A stretch of DNA of 64,000 bases from Candidatus Gastranaerophilales bacterium (GCA_944326565.1 CALVEL010000002.1:207353-271352); one strand, 5' to 3'. Shown: positions 52,152 through 61,478, numbered from the stretch's first letter. Numbers and translations: made by a program. The notes: generated by a model not told the origin, from the letters alone.

Positions 52152-52228
52152 AGAAATTAAAATTACAAACTATTTTATAATTCCAATTATTCTTTCCGAC
52201 TTTTTTATTTCATCGGAAAGTTTTTTTT
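52152..52228 (+). ncRNA. Candidate small RNA of about 75 nt
   Basis: Bounded by the promoter at 52117-52145 and an intrinsic terminator (CTTTCCGA/TCGGAAAG stem plus TTTTTTTT) at 52192-52228. The transcript region has no ORF of useful length and is AT-rich. The arrangement is that of an independently transcribed small RNA. No conserved family was recognised. Confidence 0.35.
52192..52228 (+). terminator. Intrinsic terminator of the candidate small RNA
   Basis: CTTTCCGA (52192-52199) and TCGGAAAG (52213-52220) pair perfectly, followed by 8 T. Confidence 0.8.
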
Positions 52229-52351
52229 AATAACATAAATTTAATGAAATAGATTGTAAATGCCAATGAGTTGTGGATAATGATTTATAAAAACTACCGC
52301 CGGCTTTTTTAAAAGCCGGCGGTGTAAAAATTCTGAACTTACGTTAAAGAA
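52229..52351. other. Intergenic region without a gene
   Basis: Between the candidate small RNA terminator and the stop codon of the phosphofructokinase gene I see only the GC-rich hairpin listed separately and AT-rich filler. Confidence 0.5.
52299..52328 (-). terminator. GC-rich hairpin after the phosphofructokinase gene
   Basis: On the minus strand, 13-bp arms (ACCGCCGGCTTTT and AAAAGCCGGCGGT) with a 2-nt centre, then AGTTTTT. It is the probable terminator of the 52352 gene. Confidence 0.7.
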
Positions 52352-54034
52352 TTAAGCATTCACTAATGATTTTTCTCTTTCCAACTGTAATGTGCAAGTT
52401 GTTAAATCACATACACAAGAAGGTCCGAAGTATTGGATTGCTCCTGGGAATAAGTATCTGTCATTCATAGCCCAGTCTTCTCTGTTCTCTTCAAGCTGTT
52501 TAAATACAGGACCGTCTAATCTTACAAGAGCTTTTTGAATAACAGGTTTCATTTCACCATGTCTTCTTTCCATGTTCATCATCATTGTAAGCGGTACACC
52601 GCCTGCAATCCACTGATCAGCAGGTTGAGTAAGATTTCTTACTGATGATAGATATCCTGTCAGACCGAAGTTGATTAGAGCAAAAGCATTGAAACCTAGT
52701 GAGTAGCAATAATCAGCATCAAAGTTTGATGGGAATGCACATCTGCCCTCGTATCCGAAGAAGTGTGATTGTGCTGAGAATTTACCGATGTATTCACCTT
52801 GAGATTTCAATTCATCAAGTCTTGTCTGAATCATTTCAATTAACAATTTTTCAGTTTCAATTTTTGATACCTGAACATTTCCATGAGGATCTCTATCTGC
52901 AAGTAATTGACCTTTGATTAGAACAGGTAATGAATTGTATACTTTTGCATTCGCTTCATCAAGTCTGTTTTCAACTATATCAAATTTTTCTCTTATAGTT
53001 GTTGCATTAACGAAATTCGGGTCAGATTCTAAAGTTGCCATTATATCGTTAAGGTTGGCAATCATTGACTTCATTTCAGGTATGAATTCGATTAAACCTT
53101 CCGGAATAATTGCGATACCGAAGTTTTTGCCTATATCTGCACGTTTTACAATGATATTTGTCATGTAGTTAACGATTTGTTCTAATGACATTTTCTTTTC
53201 TTCGACTTCTTCTGAAATCATTGTAATGTTTGGCTGAGTCTGTAATGCAGCTTCTAAAGCTACGTGAGAAGCACTTCTTCCCATAATTTTTATGAAATGC
53301 CAATATTTTTTAGCAGAATTTGCATCACGTTGGATATTTCCGATTAATTCAGCATAAGTTTTTGTAGCTGTATCAAATCCGAATGAAATTTCAATTTGAT
53401 CATTTTTCAAGTCACCGTCAATAGTCTTAGGACATCCGATAACTTGGATTCCTGCATTATTTTTTACAAACCATTCAGCAAGAAGTGCTGCGTTTGTATT
53501 TGAATCATCACCGCCGATAATTACAACGGCTTTGATATTTAGTTTTTTGCATACTTCCCAAGATTTTTGGAATTGTTCTTCAGTTTCTAGTTTTGTACGA
53601 CCAGAGCCGATAATATCAAATCCGCCTGTATTTCTGTATTGAGCAATGAAATCATCGGTAAATTCAATATATTTTCCGTCAATGATACCTGAAGGTCCGC
53701 CCAAAAATCCATAAAGTTTATTAGCAGAATTTGCTTGTTTTAAAGCATCATAAAGTCCTGCAATTACATTATGTCCGCCTGGAGCTTGTCCGCCTGATAG
53801 GATTACGCCGACATTTCTGGGTTCTGATACTGACATTGAAATTGAATTTTTAAATGTTACAACAGGTTTTCCGTAAGTGTTTTTGAATAAATTTTGGATT
53901 TGTTCCTGATCTCTTACTGATTGTGTTGCGTTTCCTTCAACCATTTCCAAGCTGTTAATGCCTAATGCAAGGCAAGCAGGAAGTTTTGGTTGATACTTCA
54001 ATCTTTCAATTTGTAACGGTGAAAGTGTTTTCAT
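52352..54034 (-). CDS. pfp: Pyrophosphate-dependent 6-phosphofructokinase
   Basis: Reversible glycolytic step using pyrophosphate instead of ATP. 560 residues from ATG 54034, the long (plant beta-like) form. [20 protein letters not shown] at the substrate site, then [20 protein letters not shown] with the GGDD that marks PPi enzymes, and [20 protein letters not shown]. The AAGGAAGAG site fits ATG 54034; an ATG at 54073 adds 13 residues and has no site. Use of PPi suggests fermentative, energy-limited growth. Confidence 0.92.
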   Translation of the reverse strand: MKTLSPLQIERLKYQPKLPACLALGINSLEMVEGNATQSVRDQEQIQNLFKNTYGKPVVTFKNSISMSVSEPRNVGVILSGGQAPGGHNVIAGLYDALKQANSANKLYGFLGGPSGIIDGKYIEFTDDFIAQYRNTGGFDIIGSGRTKLETEEQFQKSWEVCKKLNIKAVVIIGGDDSNTNAALLAEWFVKNNAGIQVIGCPKTIDGDLKNDQIEISFGFDTATKTYAELIGNIQRDANSAKKYWHFIKIMGRSASHVALEAALQTQPNITMISEEVEEKKMSLEQIVNYMTNIIVKRADIGKNFGIAIIPEGLIEFIPEMKSMIANLNDIMATLESDPNFVNATTIREKFDIVENRLDEANAKVYNSLPVLIKGQLLADRDPHGNVQVSKIETEKLLIEMIQTRLDELKSQGEYIGKFSAQSHFFGYEGRCAFPSNFDADYCYSLGFNAFALINFGLTGYLSSVRNLTQPADQWIAGGVPLTMMMNMERRHGEMKPVIQKALVRLDGPVFKQLEENREDWAMNDRYLFPGAIQYFGPSCVCDLTTCTLQLEREKSLVNA

Positions 54035-54116
54035 ATTCTCTTCCTTTTTGTTTAAAATTGTACTTTTACACACTGATATTCTACTACAAAAATGGGGTTA
54101 ATCAAGTTTTTGCAAG

Positions 54117-54701
54117 TTATTTGAATTTTTGAATTTTATTCATTTTTTTTGCAATTTCAGAATGGATTCTGTTTGCTCGGTACAGATAAGCTGTTAATTT
54201 TTCATAGTTAGCTTTAGTCTCGCCATAGGGAACTTTCATTGCAATCAGCTCATCAACATTTTCGTTTATACTCTCAAGAGTATCTAATGAGTCTCCTAAA
54301 TCAGCTATCGATCTGAATTTTTTTGAAATTTTTGCAAACAGTTTGCGCGAAATAAATCGCTGGATTCTTATTATTATAGGAATGCGTTTTTTAACTTTCG
54401 GCTTTTGGGTTTTTAGACGCATTTTAAAATTATTTTTGGCAAACTCTTCTTTTAATTCTTTAATTTCATTTTCGAGTTGTTTTGCTTGAAGTTTCAATTC
54501 CATAACGTCAAGGAGTTTGCCTAAAAGTTCTCTGCCTTTTATTTTTTCGTTTATTTTTTCAAGCGCATCTTCTTTTTCGTTTATCAAAATCTCAAGACGC
54601 AACGATTCATCATCCGTTTCTTTTAAAGTTTTATCATTTAGGATGTTTAAATCATAATCATTTAATCTTTTGAAGTTTCCCTGAAAAAAGTTTTCATTCA
54701 T
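54117..54701 (-). CDS. Coiled-coil protein of unknown function
   Basis: 194 residues, no signal. It is strongly helical and charged (LRLEILINEKEDALEKINEK, LKLQAKQLENEIKELKEEFA), with a basic central stretch (KTQKPKVKKRIPIIIRIQRF) and a helical end. It may be a membrane-proximal or scaffold protein. It lies 43 nt downstream of the LptF/G gene and precedes the phosphofructokinase gene, in the same direction. No family recognised. Confidence 0.6.
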   Translation of the reverse strand: MNENFFQGNFKRLNDYDLNILNDKTLKETDDESLRLEILINEKEDALEKINEKIKGRELLGKLLDVMELKLQAKQLENEIKELKEEFAKNNFKMRLKTQKPKVKKRIPIIIRIQRFISRKLFAKISKKFRSIADLGDSLDTLESINENVDELIAMKVPYGETKANYEKLTAYLYRANRIHSEIAKKMNKIQKFK

Positions 54702-54744
54702 AATTGTCTAACCTAAAACCCGAAAAAAATTTTTTTTGCCATTT

Positions 54745-55866
54745 TTATTCAATAGTATAAACTTTTTTGTAATATAAAGCCAGCCCTGTAATTGTTAATA
54801 CAATATTCGGCATCCAAGCTGCCAAGAATGGTGCAATAGAGCCTGCTTCTCCAAAAGAAATAGAGAGCGCTCTTATCAAATAATACGCAAAAATAATTAA
54901 AATGCTGAATAAAAATCCTCGGTTATACCTTACTCTGGGAGGAGTAATCGCAAGCGGTACTCCTATTAAAACAAGTGCTATTGTGGTCAAAGGAAGTGCT
55001 AGTTTATCATACAATTCTATGACAAGAATGTTTTTTTGTTTAGCATCAAGCTCTCCTACCCCTTGAGATAAATATTTTATGAGCTGTGAAAAGTTCATTT
55101 CTTTTGCCATGTTTTTATTCATCTCTTTTGAAAGATCCATGCCAAATCTAAGAGTAGAATCTTCAAATAATGCGGTATTGAGAACTTTGCCGTCATCACC
55201 TACGGTGTATACCGCACCTTTTTGGAAGTTCCAACCAGCAGGGCTTGTCTTACCTTCATCTGCCTGTAAGATTTGTATGGTTCCGTTTTTTGAAGTATCA
55301 AGCAGGGTTATGTTATGCAAAACTTTGTCTTCACAATATCCAACATAAAAAAGACGTTTCAGAGTTCCTTCTTTGTTCAATTCTTTGAATACAAAATTCT
55401 GTTTTCCGTCAGGAATATTTTTTTGCCCGAAAGCCCAAAGCGCCAAGTCTTTTGATTGCTTGGTCATTATAGGTACTATTGTCTCGTTAATAAAAAAGCT
55501 GAATAATGACATTACAATTGCAAAAATAAAAATCGGTTTTGCAATACGATTTAATCCGATACCGCAAGCTCGCATGACAGTAATTTCTGATTTAAGGCTC
55601 AGTCCGTTCAATGTCATAACAGTTGCAAGCAAAACACCCATCGGAATTGTCATTACTATTACCTGTGGAAGGTTTAGAATAATCATCATCAGGGCTACTT
55701 TGAAAGGAATTCCGAAGTGAGAAATCTGCTTGATAAGGGTAATGAATGTATCTGAGGCAAAAATAATTGATGTAAATACACATACTCCCATCAAAAACAT
55801 TTCAATGACTTGTCTTAAAATATATTTATCCAGCAGTTTTACTGTTTTTTTACCTTCATAAGCCAT
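54745..55866 (-). CDS. LptF/LptG-family permease (YjgP/YjgQ)
   Basis: 373 residues with the layout of the family: three N-terminal TM helices (QVIEMFLMGVCVFTSIIFAS, NLPQVIVMTIPMGVLLATVM, and SLFSFFINETIV), a large periplasmic jellyroll-like domain (about 140-280), and three C-terminal TMs (LPLTTIALVLIGVPLAI, FLFSILIIFAYYLIRALS, IVLTITGLALYYK). It acts with LptB to extract lipopolysaccharide. Only one copy is in the window. It indicates a diderm cell envelope. Confidence 0.92.
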   Translation of the reverse strand: MAYEGKKTVKLLDKYILRQVIEMFLMGVCVFTSIIFASDTFITLIKQISHFGIPFKVALMMIILNLPQVIVMTIPMGVLLATVMTLNGLSLKSEITVMRACGIGLNRIAKPIFIFAIVMSLFSFFINETIVPIMTKQSKDLALWAFGQKNIPDGKQNFVFKELNKEGTLKRLFYVGYCEDKVLHNITLLDTSKNGTIQILQADEGKTSPAGWNFQKGAVYTVGDDGKVLNTALFEDSTLRFGMDLSKEMNKNMAKEMNFSQLIKYLSQGVGELDAKQKNILVIELYDKLALPLTTIALVLIGVPLAITPPRVRYNRGFLFSILIIFAYYLIRALSISFGEAGSIAPFLAAWMPNIVLTITGLALYYKKVYTIE

Positions 55867-55889
55867 AATTTTATATTATCCTAAAATAG

Positions 55890-56855
55890 TTAAAATTCCA
55901 ACAAAACTTTAAGGGTTTCTTTTTCCTTATTTTTTTCGAAAGCTTCAATTGCATCATCAGCTTTATAGCGTGCTGAAATCAACGGTGTAAAATCAATTTT
56001 ACCTGATTCTAAAAGCCTTAAAGCCGGACCGAATTGCCCGCAGCGAGAGCCAAGGACTGTAATTTCATCAATCACAATCGGTGCAAGATTTAATTCTTTG
56101 CCTGTTGCAACTGTGCTTTTTAAAACTAAAACTCCGCGAGGTTTTGTAAGAGCAATAGATGTCTCAAACCCTGAAACTGAACCTGTTGCCTCAACTACAA
56201 CATCGTATTTTTTTTCTATCGGAAAGTCCTGAAGAAGAGCTGTTCTAACCCCTTGAGCCTTTGCAATATCGAGTTTGTTTTGATGTTTGCCTACCAAAGT
56301 TACGTCTATATTTTGAGCATTAAGTGTTAATGCTGTAATAAGTCCGAGTTTACCATCCCCAAGCACAATTACTTTTTCAAAAGGTTTTATATGTAATTGT
56401 TCTGTGATTTCGCAAGCTGCGGCAAGAGGTTCTACAAATACAGCCTGCTCATCTGGAACATTATCAGGTACTTCAAAAAGAACTTCTATCGGCATTGTAA
56501 AATATTCAGCAAAACAGCCATCTTTTTTCCAAATCCCTAAAGTATGGCGATTAGGACAATGACGATATAGTTTTTCTGCACAATAAAGACAATCAGGTTC
56601 TTTGCAGCCGTAGCTGATTTCTGATACAACTCGTTTGCCGATTAAGGATTTATCTTCTCCGTTTACATCTTCGACAACGCCAACGGCTTCGTGACCTAAA
56701 ATCCCTTTATAGCCCATATATCCTTTTGTGATTTCGTAATCTGTATTACATATTCCGGCTAATGTTACGCGGATTAAGGCTTCTCCTTCTTTCGGTGTTG
56801 GTTTTTCGTAATCTTTTACAAGTTTCAATTCTTTATCAAATACTACAGCTTTCAT
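55890..56855 (-). CDS. Zinc-dependent alcohol dehydrogenase (MDR family)
   Basis: 321 residues from ATG 56855. Catalytic zinc ligands in LAGICNTDYEI (Cys) and GHEAVGVVEDV (His-Glu), structural zinc cluster YGCKEPDCLYCAEKLYRHCP, and Rossmann motif VIVLGDGKLGLITALTLNAQ. The family includes alcohol and sugar-alcohol dehydrogenases and formaldehyde enzymes; the substrate is not certain. A GAGG site 6 nt before 56855 is better than the first ATG at 56867. Confidence 0.9.
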   Translation of the reverse strand: MKAVVFDKELKLVKDYEKPTPKEGEALIRVTLAGICNTDYEITKGYMGYKGILGHEAVGVVEDVNGEDKSLIGKRVVSEISYGCKEPDCLYCAEKLYRHCPNRHTLGIWKKDGCFAEYFTMPIEVLFEVPDNVPDEQAVFVEPLAAACEITEQLHIKPFEKVIVLGDGKLGLITALTLNAQNIDVTLVGKHQNKLDIAKAQGVRTALLQDFPIEKKYDVVVEATGSVSGFETSIALTKPRGVLVLKSTVATGKELNLAPIVIDEITVLGSRCGQFGPALRLLESGKIDFTPLISARYKADDAIEAFEKNKEKETLKVLLEF

Positions 56856-56878
56856 AATTTTCCTCATTTAATTGATTT

Positions 56879-57079
56879 TTAAGATCTTGCAACAACTTCT
56901 GCGACAAGCTCTCCGTAGCTGTTGAAGTGTCCATCTGTCTCTTCTACGATATAATTCAATTCAGGTTTGCCCTCAATTGCTTTTTCTGCTGCATCCATTG
57001 CTTCATCGTAATCTTTGAAATCTCCAATTAAGGTTCTTGTAAGTTCTGAACGATTTTTTTCTGTGTAAACATGATACAT
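56879..57079 (-). CDS. Small protein of unknown function
   Basis: 66 residues, acidic: YHVYTEKNRSELTRTLIGDF, KDYDEAMDAAEKAIEGKPEL, NYIVEETDGHFNSYGELVAE. It resembles small conserved single-domain proteins but I do not recognise a family. AAAGGATAT precedes the start. It sits between cysE and the dehydrogenase gene on the same strand. Confidence 0.6.
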   Translation of the reverse strand: MYHVYTEKNRSELTRTLIGDFKDYDEAMDAAEKAIEGKPELNYIVEETDGHFNSYGELVAEVVARS

Positions 57080-57133
57080 ATTTATATCCTTTCTTTTTTT
57101 AAATACGGTTATTCTTAGGCGGGGTCCTAAAAA

Positions 57134-57790
57134 TTATTTTCCAGATTGCTCGAGCTTTTCTCTTAGTTCCTGCACTTCATATTTTAATCTGTTAAGTTCG
57201 CATTTTACAGGATCTGGAATTCTGTTGTGCATTAATACTCCGTTTTTATCTTTGATTTTTCTATGTACAATTCTGCCTGGGACTCCGACTACTGTTGAGT
57301 ATTCAGGCACATCTTCCATTACAACGGAGCCTGCTCCGACTCTTACATAATCACCAAGAGTTATGTTGCCTAAAACTTTAGCTCCGGCTCCGACAATCAC
57401 ACCATTTCCCAAAGTCGGATGACGTTTGCCTTGTTCTTTGCCTGTGCCGCCTAGTGTCACCTGCTGATAAATTAAAACGTCATCGCCGATTATTGTAGTT
57501 GCACCGATTACAACCCCTTCACCATGGTCGATGAAAAATCTTCTGCCAATTTTGGCCGCAGGGTGGATTTCAATCCCTGTAATTATTCTTGTAATGTATG
57601 AAATTATTCTCGGTATAAGCGGAATATGCCATTTGTACAATCTGTGTGCAAATCTATATGCAATTAGTGCATGAAGTCCAGGGTAGCACAAAATGACTTC
57701 TAAAAGGTTGTTTGCGGCAGGATCTTTGTCGTAAATAACTTTTATATCTTCTTTTACTTTTGTAATTCCGCGTTTAATTACACTAAACAT
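57134..57790 (-). CDS. cysE: Serine O-acetyltransferase
   Basis: Acetylates serine for cysteine synthesis. 218 residues. Helical N-terminal region (NLLEVILCYPGLHALIAYRF), then a left-handed beta-helix with hexapeptide repeats (IHPAAKIGRRFFIDHGEGVV, IGATTIIGDDVLIYQQVTLG) and the catalytic His/Asp in FFIDHGEG and GKRHPTLGNGVIVGAG. The C-terminal tail (LNRLKYEVQELREKLEQSGK) is coiled. It is transcribed with neighbouring minus-strand genes. Confidence 0.94.
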   Translation of the reverse strand: MFSVIKRGITKVKEDIKVIYDKDPAANNLLEVILCYPGLHALIAYRFAHRLYKWHIPLIPRIISYITRIITGIEIHPAAKIGRRFFIDHGEGVVIGATTIIGDDVLIYQQVTLGGTGKEQGKRHPTLGNGVIVGAGAKVLGNITLGDYVRVGAGSVVMEDVPEYSTVVGVPGRIVHRKIKDKNGVLMHNRIPDPVKCELNRLKYEVQELREKLEQSGK

Positions 57791-57828
57791 TTCTCTCCAA
57801 TCATTTTTTGTGAAAGTTTAATTCTTTA

Positions 57829-59052
57829 TTATTTTACAAGTTTTGCAAATTTGCGTTTACCTGCCTGTAATATTACGCTTTCATCAAATTCTACGGAATA
57901 CATCATATCGGCAATTTTTTCACCGTCAATTTTTACTCCGCCACCTTGAATTAATCGTTTTGCTTCACCTTTGCTTTGAACGAAGTTTAATTCTACAAGA
58001 AGATCGAGAATGTTTTTGCCTTGTGCTACTTTTACTTCTTCAATGTCAGACGGAAGTCCTTTGTTGGATACTACATTGATAAATTCAGCCTGAGCTTGAT
58101 CTGCTCCGGCCTTTCCATGGTATTCCTCAGTAATTGTATAAGCAAGTTTTAGTTTTAAATCACGAGGATTTATTGACGGATCTTTAAGTGAGTTTTCAAT
58201 ATTTTTCAATTCTTCCTCACTCACGTCAGTCAAAAGCATAAAGTATTTTACAATCAAAGTATCGGGAATACTCATCAGCTTTCCGAACATATCTTTTGCA
58301 CTGTCAGTTAAAGAAATACAATGCTCAGGATAAGTTTTTGACATCTTAACAAGCCCGTCAGTACCTTCGATTAGAGGTAAAAGCATAACCATTTGCGGAT
58401 ATTTTTTACCGTAAGCCTCTTGGATTTGACGACCTAAAAGAGTATTAAATCTTTGATCGGTACCGCCAAGTTCTATATCAGCATCTATTGCGACAGAATC
58501 ATAAGCCTGCATTAGAGGATAGAAAAATTCATGAACAGAAATCGGACGACCTTCCGCGTATCTTTTTGCAAAGTCATCTCTTGTCATCATTTGTGCAACA
58601 GTAATTTTAGATGCAAGTTTTAATAAGTCTGTAAAACTCATTTTATGTAACCAGTCAGCGTTGTTTGTAACTTCTGCATTTGTTACATCTACGACTTTTG
58701 ACATTTGCTCAAAATATGATTTTGCATTCTCTTCAACTTGTTCTTTAGTCAAAGATGGTCGGGTCTCAGATTTCCCTGATGGGTCTCCTACCATTGCAGT
58801 TGCTCCGCCTACAATTAAAACAACTTTGTGCCCTAGTTTTTGAAATTCTCTCAGCTTTCTCATAACAACTGTATGTCCCAAATGCAAATCAGGGCGTGTT
58901 GGATCCATTCCCAGTTTTACTCTTAGGGGTGTATTTGTATCTTTTGCGTGCTGTAGTTTTACAGCTAATTCTTCAATGCCACCAGGTAGCACTTCGGCTC
59001 CGCGTGAAAGTCTTTTTGCCTGTTCTATAAATTCTTCTCTTATATCAACCAT
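57829..59052 (-). CDS. tyrS: Tyrosyl-tRNA synthetase
   Basis: 407 residues. HIGH-like PTRPDLHLGHTVVMRK, tyrosine pocket VGDPSGKSETRPS, and QAYDSVAIDADIELGGTDQ; KMSKT for the second class I motif (LVKMSKTYPEHC). The C-terminal S4-like RNA-binding domain (ALIDLLVELNFV-type and GEAKRLIQGGGVKIDGEKIA) is present. AAGGAGAG precedes ATG 59052. I saw no T-box element in the short leader. Confidence 0.96.
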   Translation of the reverse strand: MVDIREEFIEQAKRLSRGAEVLPGGIEELAVKLQHAKDTNTPLRVKLGMDPTRPDLHLGHTVVMRKLREFQKLGHKVVLIVGGATAMVGDPSGKSETRPSLTKEQVEENAKSYFEQMSKVVDVTNAEVTNNADWLHKMSFTDLLKLASKITVAQMMTRDDFAKRYAEGRPISVHEFFYPLMQAYDSVAIDADIELGGTDQRFNTLLGRQIQEAYGKKYPQMVMLLPLIEGTDGLVKMSKTYPEHCISLTDSAKDMFGKLMSIPDTLIVKYFMLLTDVSEEELKNIENSLKDPSINPRDLKLKLAYTITEEYHGKAGADQAQAEFINVVSNKGLPSDIEEVKVAQGKNILDLLVELNFVQSKGEAKRLIQGGGVKIDGEKIADMMYSVEFDESVILQAGKRKFAKLVK

Positions 59053-59125
59053 TTTTTTCTCTCCTTTATTTTTATTCTACCAAAAACAAGAGAAGATAAT
59101 TAAATTAATATACAAATATTAAGGA

Positions 59126-59149
59126 GGGCACCAACTAATGTTGGTGCCC
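59126..59149. terminator. Strong hairpin between tail-fibre cassette and tyrS
   Basis: GGGCACCAAC (59126-59135) and GTTGGTGCCC (59140-59149) pair perfectly around TAAT. The T-rich side is on the plus strand, while the transcribed genes are on the minus strand, so it may act as a weak terminator or as an mRNA 3' hairpin. Confidence 0.6.
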
Positions 59150-59155
59150 AAATTT

Positions 59156-59644
59156 TTATTTTGTAAGTTCAAGATAATCTTTTGTCTCAAAAAATCTATC
59201 CAGTTGTTCTGAACTAAATCCGAGCATAGTACCTATTTGTTCAATGTATGGATTACCTCTATAAAAATTATTCGCCCTAAATTCAATTTTAAGAGCTTTG
59301 ATATCAATTGATTTAATAGTCTCATCTTGACTTAATTGAGCAGTTTGCTCTACAAGTGCTATCAGATCATCAAAGTCTATTCCTTTTACTTTATAAATAG
59401 CACGTTCCACATCAGCTGCTGTCAGATTTAAATTGTTTAGCCGTTCTCTTTCCATTAGAGCTTTTTGTTCTTCATAATCAGGATTAATAATTGGTTCATT
59501 ATTTCCCCCCATAATTTCATTTTCTTCTAATGCAAAAATAGCATTTTCGGTTTCTTTGATTAACATCCCTTTGCAGTGATTGTGTTCTACAATAAATTTT
59601 GCATATTCTTCATCTGTGTATGGTTTATTTAATTTATAACTCAT
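59156..59644 (-). CDS. Protein of unknown function downstream of a tail-fibre-like gene
   Basis: 162 residues, acidic: SYKLNKPYTDEEYAKFIVEH, then a charged helical region with EEQKALMERERLNNLNLTAA and IDFDDLIALVEQTAQLSQDE. There is a start 14 nt after the tail-fibre gene ends, so it is co-expressed. Its position right after a tail-fibre gene suggests a tail-fibre accessory or chaperone protein, but sequence does not confirm it. Confidence 0.6.
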   Translation of the reverse strand: MSYKLNKPYTDEEYAKFIVEHNHCKGMLIKETENAIFALEENEIMGGNNEPIINPDYEEQKALMERERLNNLNLTAADVERAIYKVKGIDFDDLIALVEQTAQLSQDETIKSIDIKALKIEFRANNFYRGNPYIEQIGTMLGFSSEQLDRFFETKDYLELTK

Positions 59645-59657
59645 TCTCCTATCCTTT

Positions 59658-60473
59658 CTAATAACCGCATGCTGACCAATAGTTTACAGCATTACTGTCA
59701 CCTACTAAACTAAAATTATTTTCAGTAATATTGTTAATTCTTGGAAATGATGATGCACTTGTACTACCTCTTCTTTGAGAAGCATAAATACAAAAACTTA
59801 CATTAGAAAATGGTTTTAAAAAAGTGATTGTTACTGCTTGATTTTCATAGGTAGTTATAATAGCCCCACCTTGTTCAATCCAGCCGTCAGACCAAATCCT
59901 ATACCAGGATTCCCAATTGGAAAAGTTTTGTACTGGAATTAAAGGACGTGATTTTGAAGCTGAACTTGTTGTTGTAGCTTTTTGATTAGTCCAATGTTCA
60001 GCTAAATAATTTGTAGTAACGATTTTATCAGAGGCATCAGAGTAATCTTCTGTATAAGTGGGACAAGTTGCATAAGCGATACCATTGGTGTTTCGTAAGC
60101 ACAAACTTGCATTAGAAGATCCATCTTCATTTGCAGCGTTTAGTAATACTTCATTATACCCTTCCCCGTTATTAAAACGAAGAGAGCCACAGGTTTTGTT
60201 CGAAGTATTCATTGTATTAATTGCATCTATGCTATCGCCGTCACCAATATTACTAATGATTATATTTCCGCCTGTGGAGTTTTGTTTTACAGTTGAAATT
60301 ATCGGCTGAGTAAATGTTTTTTTACCTGTAACTGTAGATTCTGTATTTGCATGGATTGTTGTAGAATTATTTTCATCAATTTTATCGGCTAGAGCATTAA
60401 AATTGGCGTTTACTTCTTGTGCTTTGGCTTTAGTGCCTGGAGTAAACGAATATGGAATTAAAGAATTTGTCAT
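59658..60473 (-). CDS. Phage tail-fibre-like protein
   Basis: 271 residues. The N-terminus NSLIPYSFTPGTKAKAQEVN is a common start of tail-fibre/tail-spike proteins; the middle is Thr/Ser/Asn-rich beta structure (TTIHANTESTVTGKKTFTQP). The C-terminal domain (WESWYRIWSDGWIEQGGAII, NFSLVGDSNAVNYWSACGY) resembles the gp53-like tail-fibre C-terminal domain. No capsid, terminase or integrase gene is nearby. It is either a cargo/adhesin borrowed from a phage or a prophage remnant. Confidence 0.75.
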   Translation of the reverse strand: MTNSLIPYSFTPGTKAKAQEVNANFNALADKIDENNSTTIHANTESTVTGKKTFTQPIISTVKQNSTGGNIIISNIGDGDSIDAINTMNTSNKTCGSLRFNNGEGYNEVLLNAANEDGSSNASLCLRNTNGIAYATCPTYTEDYSDASDKIVTTNYLAEHWTNQKATTTSSASKSRPLIPVQNFSNWESWYRIWSDGWIEQGGAIITTYENQAVTITFLKPFSNVSFCIYASQRRGSTSASSFPRINNITENNFSLVGDSNAVNYWSACGY

Positions 60474-60474
60474 A

Positions 60475-60491
60475 GTTGCCTTTCCGGCAAC
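60475..60491 (-). promoter_or_regulatory. Shine-Dalgarno site in a hairpin loop before the tail-fibre start
   Basis: On the minus strand GTTGCC and GGCAAC pair, with the loop and 3' stem including GGAAAGG, the ribosome site 5 nt before ATG 60473. The stem could limit translation. Confidence 0.45.
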
Positions 60492-60531
60492 ATCTGATAA
60501 CTATGTTCAATTTAATAAGGCTGAATATACA

Positions 60532-60561
60532 ACTATACTATGCTTTTTTTAAATCTGTCAA
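60532..60561 (-). promoter_or_regulatory. Sigma-70-type promoter of the tail-fibre cassette
   Basis: On the minus strand TTGACA (60556-60561), an 18-bp spacer, and TATAGT (60532-60537). It gives the two-gene cassette its own transcription. Confidence 0.55.
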
Positions 60562-60569
60562 GTCTGAAA

Positions 60570-61415
60570 TTATTTGGAGTATGATCCGAAAAATCTGAAA
60601 AAAGTTGTTTTTGCTTTAATTTGATCAATTGTTCTATGGATTTTAGAATCCTTAATATGTCCGTCAAAATTTACTATAAAATTGTAATCTCCGAAATTTA
60701 TTTTAGAAGGTCTTGATACAATATATGAAAGGTTTATGTTATTTTCGTAGAAAATATTTAATATTTCCATCAATGCTCCAGGTTTATTTTCTGTTGCAAA
60801 GACTAAAGAAGTTTTGTCATTTCCCGTAAGTTCAGTCTCAAAATCTCCAATAAGTACAAATCTAGTTTGATTAGTCTGGTCATCATTAATATTTTCACGT
60901 AGTACATTCAAATTATAAACTTCAGCTGTTTTTTTGCTTCCGATAGCAGCGTAAGTTAGGTTATAATTGGCAAGGCTCCTTGCGGCTTCAGCTGTACTTG
61001 TTGCTTCGATTATATTTAAATTTCTTGGCATTTCATCATGAATAAAATTCTGACATTGAGCAAGCGCCTGCGGATGTGAGATTACTCCTGTAATGCTGTA
61101 GAATTCAGTTGTCTTTGATAAAAGACAGTGTCGAATAGGCATTATGACTTGAGAAAGTATACGTATATTTTCATTTTTTGTAAGCATAAGAAAATCAAGC
61201 GATTCTCTTACGGAACCTTCAAGTGAATTTTCAAGCGGTAAAACTCCCAATACATTTGGATTGTCATCCACAAATTCAATAACTTGCCGGATGGTGTTCA
61301 TTCTTTCAGGATATGCATGAATTGAATATTTTTCACGAAAAATATCTGTAGCCATTTCAGAGAAAGAGGCCTCAGGTCCAAGGTATGCTATTTTTTCAAC
61401 ATTTGAAAAATCCAT
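60570..61415 (-). CDS. pheA: Prephenate dehydratase
   Basis: Converts prephenate to phenylpyruvate for phenylalanine synthesis. 281 residues. The catalytic domain starts KIAYLGPEASFSEMATDIF and contains LPLENSLEGSVRESLDFL and NQTRFVLIGDF (the TRF motif). The C-terminal ACT domain from about residue 195 (TSLVFATENKPGALMEILNI, FYENNINLSYIVSRPSKI) binds phenylalanine. No chorismate mutase domain is fused. Its stop is followed by the tail-fibre promoter. Confidence 0.95.
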   Translation of the reverse strand: MDFSNVEKIAYLGPEASFSEMATDIFREKYSIHAYPERMNTIRQVIEFVDDNPNVLGVLPLENSLEGSVRESLDFLMLTKNENIRILSQVIMPIRHCLLSKTTEFYSITGVISHPQALAQCQNFIHDEMPRNLNIIEATSTAEAARSLANYNLTYAAIGSKKTAEVYNLNVLRENINDDQTNQTRFVLIGDFETELTGNDKTSLVFATENKPGALMEILNIFYENNINLSYIVSRPSKINFGDYNFIVNFDGHIKDSKIHRTIDQIKAKTTFFRFFGSYSK

Positions 61416-61478
61416 AGTTTACTAACCTTATTATTTCAAATATAATTATACCAGAGAACAGATAAAAGGGCAATCAAA

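Noticed and set aside
59053..59155. T-box riboswitch upstream of tyrS
   Set aside because: The space is too short and I found no specifier stem or T-box sequence; the hairpin there belongs to the preceding cassette.
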